Notes under the pieces: model-generated
The model's input: only the letters and a program-made list of their open reading frames with translations
Told to the model about the DNA's origin: nothing
The model's database searches: none
Source of the DNA: Nostoc sp. GT001
GTDB lineage: Bacteria > Cyanobacteriota > Cyanobacteriia > Cyanobacteriales > Nostocaceae
Length of the DNA: 14,510 bases
Assembly: GCF_030382115.1 (NCBI RefSeq)
Contig: NZ_JAUDRJ010000003.1
Span: 7,265,162 to 7,279,671, forward strand
Direction: 5' to 3'
Shown: positions 7,166 through 14,379 of the stretch, in pieces
Layout: the number at the start of each line of letters is the position of its first letter
Numbering within the stretch: the first letter of the stretch is position 1
Position numbers and translations under genes: made by a program

Positions 7166-7606
7166 AGATTTACGGGCGAACCTTTGCCCCATTTCCTCAA
7201 CTACCCCATCTAAACCAGCGCCTTGTCCACTAGCTTTGGCATAGTTATACACCTGCAACGCGGCTGCATAAGCTTCACTGCCCACTGCTATAGATGTATC
7301 ATCCAGCAACTCTTGTAATTGTGACAAAGATAGCAATACTGGATACAAAGCTTCAAATAATTGAACGTCTTTCCGCATCTCATTGAGGTCAAACGATCGC
7401 GGTAAAAACTCTGGGTTCTGTGTCGCCACCTCTAATGCTTTGCTTACAAAGGCGCGGCTTTTATCTCCCATCTTGGGTAAAGCTTTCCGCTCCTCGTTAC
7501 TTAAATCAATCAAAAATGGTAGCTTTTCTTTAATGGTGGCAATGGCTTGCAACACAGCATCTCTATCTGATTGCGCTAATGTTGCACTAATTGGGGCTGT
7601 GGACAT
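7133..7606 (-). CDS. Conserved hypothetical protein, 157 residues
   Basis: I do not recognise a named domain, though the sequence resembles a short, mostly helical conserved protein I associate with cyanobacteria (from memory). Residues 10-115 are amphipathic helices with 'REKLPFLIDL'-like text ('IKEKLPFLIDLSNEERKALP', 26-45) and 'LLSLSQLQELLDDTSIAVGS' (about 90-109). The C-terminus is basic and low-complexity (RKSRKSKPQAAAL) and may bind nucleic acid or be disordered. There is no signal peptide or membrane segment. ATG 7604-7606 is supported by GGAGA (7616-7620 on the minus strand), 9 nt upstream. The last codons overlap the 21-bp tandem array, so the end of the protein may have been altered by repeat growth. 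The gene stands alone between repeats. Confidence 0.8.
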   Translation of the reverse strand: MSTAPISATLAQSDRDAVLQAIATIKEKLPFLIDLSNEERKALPKMGDKSRAFVSKALEVATQNPEFLPRSFDLNEMRKDVQLFEALYPVLLSLSQLQELLDDTSIAVGSEAYAAALQVYNYAKASGQGAGLDGVVEEMGQRFARKSRKSKPQAAAL

Positions 7607-7904
7607 AGAAATTAGTCTCCAGTATGTTGCTTAATTTTAGAGTGCCCACATATACAAACTAAATTTCAAGAACACCAATAAAAATTCCACGGACAAAAGG
7701 TGAGCGTTGTCAAAGTGCGGGTTACGCCTAAGCCTTTCGCTCACCATAATTTATACCAATTTGAAAAAAGAATGCGACAAATAGACCACTTGTAGAGACG
7801 CGATGAATCGCGTCTTTACCCAAGGATGTGTTGCTACTGCCTTGATAGCCATTTGCAATTGAATCGAGTACAGACCTTCTTAGAAGCACAGCAATACTGT
7901 CTTT
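7607..7904. other. Spacer made mostly of interspersed repeats
   Basis: No gene is seen. It holds a stem GGTGAGCG (7699-7706)/CGCTCACC (7738-7745) overlapping the dispersed repeat copy at 7715-7751, a perfect inverted repeat at 7796-7815, and the 70-bp block 7835-7904 shared with the 3' flank of the first WD40 gene. Confidence 0.55.
7796..7815. repeat. Inverted repeat AGACGCGAT-GA-ATCGCGTCT
   Basis: Perfect 9-bp arms. The wider sequence 'gtagagacgcgatgaatcgc' followed by 'gtctttaccc' is a familiar Nostoc-type interspersed repeat. It could also act as a hairpin at the 3' end of a transcript, but the T-run is too short to call a terminator. Confidence 0.6.
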
Positions 7905-10900
7905 TTACCCGCTTACTTTACTCCAAACATATTTTTGGCAGGTTTCACAGGCGGCTTTTGCTTCCTCTGTTTGCGGATTGGTGAAGACGGGATGGTAACG
8001 TAACCTGTCACAACAGACTTGCAACCATGCACGCCAGTCACCGCGCCACAACCGTACAGTGCCATCTTCACCACCGCTAACAATCGTCTGCCCATCAGCG
8101 CTAATGGCAACAGAATAAACCCAACCTTCATGACCACGTAAAGGTTCCGCTAAAGCAAGACCTTGCAGGTTCCACAACCGTACAGTGCCGTCATCACCGC
8201 CGCTAACAATCGTCTGCCCATCGGTGCTAATGGCCACAGAATAGACCCAACCTTTATGACCACGCAAGGGTTCAGCTAAAGCAAGACCTTGCAGATTCCA
8301 CAACCGCACAGTGCCATCAGTACCACCACTAACAATCGTCTGCTCATCAGCGCTAATGGCAACAGAATTGACAAAACCCTGATGACCACGCAAAGGTTCA
8401 GCTAAGGCAAGACCTTGACGATTCCACAACCGCACAGTGCCGTCATCACCGCCACTAACAATTGTCTGCCCATCGGCGCTAATGGCGACAGAATTGACAT
8501 AACCCTGATGACCACGCATAGGTTCAGCTAAGGCAAGACCTTGACGATTCCACAACCGCACCGTACCATCACTACCACCACTGACAATCGTCTGCCCATC
8601 GGTACTGATACCAACAGAATAAACCCAGCCCTCATGACCACACAAAGGTTCAGTTAAGGCAAGACCTTGGTGATTCCACAACTGCACCGTACCGTCAGTA
8701 CCGCCACTGACAATATTCTGTCCATTGGCACTGATAGCGACAGAATAAACCCAACCCTTATGACCACGCAAAGGTTTCGCAAAGGGAAGACCTTGGTGGT
8801 TCCAAAACCACACTGTGCCGTCAGTACTACCACTAGCAATTGTCTGACCATCGGTGCTGATAGCAACAGACCTAACATTGCCTTCATGACCACGCAAAGG
8901 TTCAGTTAAGGGAATACCTTGGCGATTCCACAACCGCACCGTGCCGCCATCGCTGCCACTGACAATCGTCTGCCCATCGGTACTGATGGCGACAGAATTG
9001 ACATTACCCTGATGACCACGCAAAGGTTCAGCTAAGGAAAGACCTTGGCGATTCCACAGCCGCACCGTACCATCAGCACCGCCACTGACAATATTCTGTC
9101 CATTGGCGCTGATGGCTACAGAATTGACATAACTCTCATGACCATACAAAGGTTCAGCCAAGAGAAGACCTTGGTAGTTCCACAACCGCACCATACCATC
9201 AGCACCACCACTGACAATCGTCTGCCCATCGGCACTGATGGCGACAGAAAAGACATCATTTTTATGCCCACGCAATGGTTTAGCTAAGGGAAGACCTTGG
9301 CGGTTCCACAACCGCACAGTGCCGTCAGCACCACCACTGACAATCGTCTGCCCATCGGCACTGATGGCGACAGAAGAGACATCATTTTTATGCCCATGCA
9401 ATGGTTTAGCTAAGGCAAGACCTTGGTAATTCCACAACCGCACCGTGCCGTCAGCACCGCCACTGACAATCGTCTGCCCATCGGCACTGATGGCGACAGA
9501 ATTGACATTACCTTGATGACCGCGCAAAGGTTCAGCTAAGGAAAGACCTTGGTGGTTCCACAACCGCACCGTGCCGTCAGCACCGCCACTGACAATCGTC
9601 TGCTCATCGCCACTAATGGCGACAGAATTAACATAACCCTGATGACCACGCAAAGGTTCAGCTAAGGAAAGACCTTGGTAATTCCACAACCGCACCGTAC
9701 CATCAGCACCACCACTGACAATCGTCTGTCCATCGGCACTGATGGCGACAGAATTGATATAACCCTCATGACCACAGAAGGGAATCGAGACTCTTGCTTT
9801 ATTAACCACCCGATTCAAACTGTTCTGAACTGATGCAAGAATCTGCTGGGGTAGTTTCTCTTGATTCTCCCCCATAGCTTGAATTGCCAAAACTAGACTA
9901 TCTAGGGGTTGTAAGGGCAATAAATCGTCTACTCTAGCCGCTTTTTCTCGCAACTGGGATTCAGTAAGCGCCCTTTCCATCTCGGCAATCCGGTCTTTGT
10001 CATCGGCATCGCTACGCTGGTAAAAATCCTCATCTTGTTGGGGTGATTGCAAATCAGGCTGCAATTGTTGCCAGCTATCCCTCACTTGGGCCAGCAATCC
10101 CTTTTGCATTAAATATTTGTCATCCGACCTTTCGCTCAACCATTCCCGTCGCGTATTTTCTAATGTCTCGTTCAACGGTCGCAAGTCTCGGTCTTGTTGT
10201 CGCCACTGGGCAAACTGCTGCCAACTTTCAATTAAAGCTTCATGGGCTAGATTAATCCAGACTTCTCCTTTTTCATCTTTCCCAGTAATTAATAAGCGTC
10301 CCTTAACCAATCCCGCTTCACCATCTAGCAACTCACTAAGTTGTTGCTGTTGATTGGCATCATTACCTGCAATATTTAATAATGTGGCTTTTGGTTGGCG
10401 CTGTTGGGTATCCTTTTCTCCCTCTCCTGTTCCCATTAACCGCAGAAAAATCTGCTTAATCCATTCCTTTTCTTGCTGACTGCGTTCTTGAGTTGGATAT
10501 TCTTGCTCATAATCTTGGTAGTGATAAACATTTTCTGCATGGAGATTTAACACCGCAGTTAATCCTCCCAAATTTTCATACTCTTCTTGGGTAAGTTGAT
10601 GTTTCTTTTGCTCGCGTTTCTCCCACAGTTTAGTTAAGGCAAACTCTAACAATGGTAAATTCTCTGGTTCTTGTTGAAGATTTTGGAGAATTTGTAATGC
10701 TCCTGCTTCTTCAACACTATGAACCTGAAGCTGGGCAGGTTTGGCGATTATGTCCTTGAAATCAACTCCAGTTAAAGGCGGTATAACAACTACTGGGGTT
10801 TGAATCAGGTGAGCCAGAGAAGGATTATCTAAACAGGATTCCAGAAAATTGCCTCGCATAGTAATTACAACTGCTAACCGCGAATCATGAATCTCTACTA

Positions 10901-11096
10901 CCCCAGTCAGTAGTTCAATAAATCTCTGCCGTTCTTCCTTATCTATACAAACTGTAAATACTTCCCCAAACTCATCTACCAGCAGCAAAAATTTTTCTGT
11001 GCTAGCCACAGCCTCTGTATCATCAATAGGTTTAGTCAGGCTGCCGAAACTGTTGTCATCCTGAGCAATTTCAACCACAAGGGCGTATTGTGTCAT
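7905..11096 (-). CDS. Caspase-less, P-loop-less STAND/WD40 paralogue, 14x WD40
   Basis: This 1063-residue paralogue of the gene at 889-5076 starts with a recognisable caspase N-terminus (MTQYALVVEI, TKPIDDTEAVA). At residue 32 it jumps straight to the Walker B region ('STEKFLLLVDEFGEVF', 32-47). Relative to the paralogue it lacks residues 32-369: the caspase His and Cys, the linker and Walker A. The remaining switch is also altered: first Glu of 'DQLEELF' is Gly44, and RSD (418-420) has become RGN (81-83). The helical arms (about 90-440) are well conserved. Residues 442-1017 hold 14 WD40 repeats of 42 residues, far more alike than in the paralogue. The tail again carries CC and CETC. The long open frame with well-formed repeats argues it is still under selection. 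Neither peptidase nor normal NTPase activity is expected. Likely roles are a regulator, decoy or sensor partner of the full-length protein (inference). Confidence 0.9.
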   Translation of the reverse strand: MTQYALVVEIAQDDNSFGSLTKPIDDTEAVASTEKFLLLVDEFGEVFTVCIDKEERQRFIELLTGVVEIHDSRLAVVITMRGNFLESCLDNPSLAHLIQTPVVVIPPLTGVDFKDIIAKPAQLQVHSVEEAGALQILQNLQQEPENLPLLEFALTKLWEKREQKKHQLTQEEYENLGGLTAVLNLHAENVYHYQDYEQEYPTQERSQQEKEWIKQIFLRLMGTGEGEKDTQQRQPKATLLNIAGNDANQQQQLSELLDGEAGLVKGRLLITGKDEKGEVWINLAHEALIESWQQFAQWRQQDRDLRPLNETLENTRREWLSERSDDKYLMQKGLLAQVRDSWQQLQPDLQSPQQDEDFYQRSDADDKDRIAEMERALTESQLREKAARVDDLLPLQPLDSLVLAIQAMGENQEKLPQQILASVQNSLNRVVNKARVSIPFCGHEGYINSVAISADGQTIVSGGADGTVRLWNYQGLSLAEPLRGHQGYVNSVAISGDEQTIVSGGADGTVRLWNHQGLSLAEPLRGHQGNVNSVAISADGQTIVSGGADGTVRLWNYQGLALAKPLHGHKNDVSSVAISADGQTIVSGGADGTVRLWNRQGLPLAKPLRGHKNDVFSVAISADGQTIVSGGADGMVRLWNYQGLLLAEPLYGHESYVNSVAISANGQNIVSGGADGTVRLWNRQGLSLAEPLRGHQGNVNSVAISTDGQTIVSGSDGGTVRLWNRQGIPLTEPLRGHEGNVRSVAISTDGQTIASGSTDGTVWFWNHQGLPFAKPLRGHKGWVYSVAISANGQNIVSGGTDGTVQLWNHQGLALTEPLCGHEGWVYSVGISTDGQTIVSGGSDGTVRLWNRQGLALAEPMRGHQGYVNSVAISADGQTIVSGGDDGTVRLWNRQGLALAEPLRGHQGFVNSVAISADEQTIVSGGTDGTVRLWNLQGLALAEPLRGHKGWVYSVAISTDGQTIVSGGDDGTVRLWNLQGLALAEPLRGHEGWVYSVAISADGQTIVSGGEDGTVRLWRGDWRAWLQVCCDRLRYHPVFTNPQTEEAKAACETCQKYVWSKVSG
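8046..9773 (-). repeat. WD40 array of the second paralogue: 14 near-identical 126-bp units
   Basis: Fourteen 42-residue units share 'SVAISADGQTIVSGGADGTV' and 'RLWN.QGL.LAEPLR'. Differences concentrate at the three residues after GH (EGY, QGY, QGN, KND, ESY, EGN, KGW, EGW, QGF), the residue two before SV or next to it (N, S, F, R, Y), the residue after SGG (A, T, S, D, E) and the residue after WN (Y, H, R, L). The rest is close to invariant. This is the pattern of recently amplified or homogenised propellers with a variable binding face. Confidence 0.92.
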
Positions 11097-11169
11097 CTTG
11101 TTTTGTTAAAACTATTGAGAAAATTAACTCTGTGCTTTAAAATACCCAAATTAACTAGTGATTTACCCA

Positions 11170-11188
11170 CTAGAGTTAAAAACTCTAG
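11170..11188. repeat. Perfect hairpin CTAGAGTT-AAA-AACTCTAG
   Basis: Eight-base arms and a 3-nt loop, 74 nt upstream of the minus-strand WD40 start codon. It could be an operator, a leader hairpin or a weak terminator; an AT-rich stretch follows on the + side (atttaaaatt). Function is not determined. Confidence 0.5.
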
Positions 11189-11236
11189 ATTTAAAATTCA
11201 ATTAGCGGTTGGAGCAACACGCGGTAGAAGCACAAT

Positions 11237-11347
11237 ATGAAAGTCTTCGTGACTGGGATAAACTCTATACCTTGTAGTCCAGTAGTAATTACGGGAGCGA
11301 TGTCTAAGGGCGGGCTACGAACAGTTGAAAATTTCAGCTTAAGTTGA
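11237..11347 (+). pseudogene. Possible N-terminal fragment of an NAD-dependent epimerase/SDR gene
   Basis: A 36-codon frame starts MKVFVTG, the usual beginning of extended-SDR epimerases (MKVFVTGATGFIGSAVV in relatives), and continues 'INSIPCSPVVITGA', which lines up in spacing with the Rossmann turn although the GxxGxxG glycines are lost. It then runs into an interspersed repeat and stops. This looks like a decayed remnant whose remainder is gone. The match is short, so coincidence cannot be excluded. Confidence 0.3.
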
Positions 11348-11351
11348 CACC
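11339..11351 (+). repeat. TTAAGTTGACACC, copy 1 of 3
   Basis: The same 13-mer occurs inverted at 13961-13973 and direct at 14128-14140. See the candidate element at 13961-14140. Confidence 0.6.
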
Positions 11352-11480
11352 AATGGCTAGAAGCCCATCCCACAAGAGTTTGCTAATGCACTATTTTAGT
11401 TGTGCCACGCCACTACCTTGAGAAAAATCTCACATCGCGCTAGTCTTCATTCACGTAACTGCACGCTGTAACATTAGGCG

Positions 11481-13910
11481 ATGACAAATCAACTCTCTCC
11501 AGAAATTCCTTCTTGTACTTGGAGCCGTCCCATCGGCTTAGGCTGGGACAAACCTTATACCGTCCGCTACGCAAGTAATATCGATGATGGCCCTTGGCAT
11601 GGTATGCCTTTAGGTGGCTTTGGTGCAGGTTGCATCGGTCGTTCTTCACGGGGAGACTTTAACCTGTGGCACATCGACGGCGGTGAGCATACCTTCAAAA
11701 ACATTCCCGCTTGTCAGTTCAGTGTGTTTGAATCCAATAGCACATCTTTCCAAGCCTACGCTTTGTCTACGCAAGCGCCCGATGATGGCACTCTCAAAGC
11801 GTGGCAGTGGTATCCTACAACTCCCGGCACAAAGGGGACGGGCAATTATCACGCGCTATATCCACGTAGCTGGTTTGTATACGAAAATGTATTTCAAGCA
11901 CAGTTGACTTGTGAGCAATTTTCCCCAGTCTGGGCGGGTAATTACCAAGAAACTAGCTACCCTGTGGCAATATTCCTCTGGAATGCTCATAACCCCACAG
12001 ATGCACCGATTACTCTCAGCATTATGCTCACTTGGCAAAATATGGTGGGCTGGTTTACAAACGCTCTCAAATCTCCCGAAGTGCGGGTACGCGATGATGG
12101 TAGTCCGGTTTATGAATACCAACCGCGCTGGGGCGAAAGTCAAGGAAACTACAACCAAATAGTTGAAAATACACAACAGTTTGGCTGTGTTTTAGGCCGG
12201 GTTGGTAGTAATGAACCTTTGCAAGAAGGTGACGGAACTTGGTGTATTGCGACGCTGAAACATCCCCAAGTGGAAGTATTTCATCATAGCCGCTGGAATC
12301 CTGAAGGGACGGGTGAGGAAATATGGCAAAGCTTTGCTAAAGATGGCTCTTTGCCCAATTATGTTGATACTACTCCAGCAACAGAGAATACACAATTAGG
12401 GGCTGCGATGGCTACGCCGGCCGCAGGCATCGCAATCCGTTTCACTCTCCAACCAGGCGAAACTCTCGAAATACCCTTTGTCCTCGCTTGGGATTTGCCG
12501 ATTACAGAATTTGCCGCCGGAGTTAACTATTACCGCAGATATACAGACTTTTTTGGTAAAAGTGGAAACAACGCCTGGGCGATCGCATCCACCGCATTAC
12601 AAGAATACCAAACTTGGCGATCGCAAATTCAAAGTTGGCAAAAACCTATTCTCGACCGCGAAGATTTACCCAACTGGTTTAAAATGGCTCTATTTAATGA
12701 GCTTTATGACCTCACCAGCGGCGGTACTCTCTGGAGTGCAGCATCAGAACTTAACCCCATCGGTCAGTTTGCAGTGCTGGAGTGCCTAGATTACCGTTGG
12801 TATGAAAGTCTCGATGTGCGGTTGTATGGCTCTTTTGCCCTGCTGATGCTGTTTCCAGAACTAGAAAAGTCGGTGATTCGGGCATTTGCACGGGCGATTC
12901 CTCAAGGTGATGATACTCCCCGAATCATTGGCTATTACATGACAATTAAGGCAGAAAGCCCGATTGCAGTTCGCAAAGTTGCAGGTGCAACACCCCACGA
13001 TTTAGGCGCACCCAACGAACACGTTTGGGAGAAAACTAATTACACCAGCTATCAAGACTGTAATTTATGGAAAGATTTAGGTAGTGATTTCGTTTTGCAA
13101 GTATACCGTGATTTTTTACTCACGGGTGCTGACGATGTGGAATTCTTAGCAGATTGCTGGAATGCGATCGTTCAAACCCTCGACTACCTGAAAACTTTTG
13201 ATCTCGATGGCGATGGGATTCCGGAAAATTCTGGCGCACCCGACCAAACTTTTGATGATTGGCGATTACAAGGTGTCAGCGCCTATTGTGGTGGATTGTG
13301 GTTAGCGGCACTAGAAGCTGCGATCGCAATTAGCGATATTTTATTAACTTACCAGACAGGTGACACAACAGAGTTGGCAGCGCAAAAATCCATTTATGAA
13401 ACTTGGTTACAACAATCTCTTCCTATTTACCAAGAAAAACTTTGGAATGGTGAATATTACCGACTGGATAGTAAAAGTGGTTCCGATGTGGTAATGGCAG
13501 ATCAATTGTGCGGACAATTTTATGCTCGTCTACTGGACTTACCAGATATTGTACCGAGCGATCGCGCCCTTTCTGCTCTGAAAACTGTTTATGACGCTTG
13601 CTTTTTGAAATTCTGTAATGGTGAATTTGGTGCTGCTAATGGTGTTCGTCGTGATGGTTCACCAGAAAATCCCAAAGCTACTCATCCCTTAGAAGTTTGG
13701 ACGGGGATAAACTTTGGGCTGGCGGCTTTTCTCATGCAGATGGGAATGAAGGATGAAGCGTTGAGGTTGACGCAAGCTGTGGTGCAGCAAATTTATGAAA
13801 ATGGTCTGCAATTTCGCACGCCAGAAGCTATCACCGCAACTGGTACTTTTCGCGCTAGCACTTACCTGCGGCCAATGGCGATTTGGGGAATTTACTTAGT
13901 TATTAATTAA
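11481..13910 (+). CDS. GH116 beta-glucosidase / GBA2-type glucosylceramidase-like enzyme
   Basis: An 809-residue glycoside hydrolase family 116 protein, full length for the family. The N-terminal beta-sandwich shows 'GMPLGGFGAGCIGRSSRGDF' (about 41-60); the C-terminal (alpha/alpha)6 domain carries the active site. By comparison with the characterised Thermoanaerobacterium TxGH116, the nucleophile is E434 in 'VLECLDY' and the acid/base is D592 in 'DQTFDDW'. Glucose-binding residues match too: D445 in 'SLDVR', H506-D507 in 'TPHDLG', E782 in 'TPEA', R791 and R797. It should hydrolyse beta-glucosides by a retaining mechanism; glucosylated lipids are possible because the family includes human GBA2, but the cyanobacterial substrate is unknown. 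There is no signal peptide, so it is likely cytoplasmic. The ATG at 11481 follows a weak TTAGGCG. It appears monocistronic, isolated by repeat-rich spacers. Codon use, including four HIP1 sites, fits the host. Confidence 0.94.
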   Translation: MTNQLSPEIPSCTWSRPIGLGWDKPYTVRYASNIDDGPWHGMPLGGFGAGCIGRSSRGDFNLWHIDGGEHTFKNIPACQFSVFESNSTSFQAYALSTQAPDDGTLKAWQWYPTTPGTKGTGNYHALYPRSWFVYENVFQAQLTCEQFSPVWAGNYQETSYPVAIFLWNAHNPTDAPITLSIMLTWQNMVGWFTNALKSPEVRVRDDGSPVYEYQPRWGESQGNYNQIVENTQQFGCVLGRVGSNEPLQEGDGTWCIATLKHPQVEVFHHSRWNPEGTGEEIWQSFAKDGSLPNYVDTTPATENTQLGAAMATPAAGIAIRFTLQPGETLEIPFVLAWDLPITEFAAGVNYYRRYTDFFGKSGNNAWAIASTALQEYQTWRSQIQSWQKPILDREDLPNWFKMALFNELYDLTSGGTLWSAASELNPIGQFAVLECLDYRWYESLDVRLYGSFALLMLFPELEKSVIRAFARAIPQGDDTPRIIGYYMTIKAESPIAVRKVAGATPHDLGAPNEHVWEKTNYTSYQDCNLWKDLGSDFVLQVYRDFLLTGADDVEFLADCWNAIVQTLDYLKTFDLDGDGIPENSGAPDQTFDDWRLQGVSAYCGGLWLAALEAAIAISDILLTYQTGDTTELAAQKSIYETWLQQSLPIYQEKLWNGEYYRLDSKSGSDVVMADQLCGQFYARLLDLPDIVPSDRALSALKTVYDACFLKFCNGEFGAANGVRRDGSPENPKATHPLEVWTGINFGLAAFLMQMGMKDEALRLTQAVVQQIYENGLQFRTPEAITATGTFRASTYLRPMAIWGIYLVIN

Positions 13911-13960
13911 TTGCCTATCAAAGCGGTTCTCGTTTTGACGCAACACACGTAGATGTCATG

Positions 13961-14140
13961 GGTGTCAACTTAACCTGAAATTTTCTGAATGTATAAGTTT
14001 TACCCCCACCTCCTTTCCCAAAATTAGCACAAGGAAGCAAATTCTCCAGTTCCCCTTCTCCCATATTGGGAGAAGGGGTTAGGGGATGAGGGCAAGCAAC
14101 CCCCCTTACTCGTACCTAACTTCTACCTTAAGTTGACACC
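13961..14140. mobile_element. Candidate 180-bp inverted-repeat element (MITE-like)
   Basis: The ends are perfect 13-bp inverted repeats: GGTGTCAACTTAA (13961-13973) and TTAAGTTGACACC (14128-14140). The interior has no coding capacity. No clear target-site duplication is seen, but outward sequences on both sides (CATGACATCT and TATAACAGAT, both read away from the element) are loosely alike. It may be a small non-autonomous element or two separate copies of a short interspersed repeat. Confidence 0.4.
14052..14078. repeat. Strong hairpin CCCCTTCTCCCA-TAT-TGGGAGAAGGGG
   Basis: Perfect 12-bp arms with a 3-nt loop, followed by 'ttaggggatgagggc', the usual context of a widespread Nostoc-type interspersed repeat. 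There is no T-run. It lies about 140 bp after the GH116 stop and could still stop or stabilise that transcript. Confidence 0.65.
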
Positions 14141-14379
14141 TATAACAGATGTGCTTCCCTGGCAAATTCAACCTGTCTTCATCTGAGAAACCAGACTTTA
14201 GGTTTGCGATTTTATTTTCCGAGTATTTCCGGAAGCGAAGGAAAATTTCAGTAATGGTAAGAGTTGAAGCATTGAGAATTTAAGACTACTGTTTCAAAAA
14301 ATGCAAAGATTACTAGCTTTAGCTATAAATATTGCTAATAGTTCCCAGACTACGTTCACAATCAAAAGCTAGGTTATGA

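Larger units (their letters stand above)
11097..11480. other. Spacer with a palindrome, a gene fragment and a repeat
   Basis: No complete gene. It holds the palindrome 11170-11188, a possible fragment of an NAD-dependent epimerase start (11237-11347), a Nostoc-type repeat piece 'gcgatgtctaagggcgggct' (11297-11316), and one copy of TTAAGTTGACACC (11339-11351). The upstream regions of both the WD40 gene (-) and the GH116 gene (+) lie here; I cannot place promoters. Confidence 0.5.
13911..14379. other. Repeat-rich spacer before the exporter fragment
   Basis: No firm gene. It contains the candidate inverted-repeat element at 13961-14140 with its strong inner hairpin. A 44-codon frame at 14149-14283 (MCFPGKFNLSSSEKPDFRFA...) is followed by short broken frames, one of which (14342-14386) reads '...HNQKLGYDVP' in a different frame directly before the C39 domain. 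These may be remains of the exporter's upstream coding region. Confidence 0.45.

Noticed and set aside
6875..7213. + strand 112-codon frame with seven-residue periodicity
   Set aside because: The heptad pattern follows from the 21-bp tandem repeat. The residue mix (many Cys, Ser, Pro) is unlike a host protein and the frame overlaps the real gene at 7133-7606 antisense.
8667..9429. + strand frames opposite the WD40 repeats
   Set aside because: They are antisense reflections of the repeat units (same phrase recurring) with no own start signals or family.
8046..9773. Regularly spaced repeats as a CRISPR array
   Set aside because: The 126-bp period encodes WD40 units with no unique spacers; it is coding repeat.
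11440..11649. Minus-strand 69-codon frame at the GH116 start
   Set aside because: It overlaps conserved GH116 N-terminal coding sequence antisense and resembles no known protein.
14149..14283. 44-codon + strand frame as a peptide precursor for the downstream C39 exporter
   Set aside because: It has no double-glycine leader motif and no clear ribosome site; more likely spacer or remnant coding sequence.
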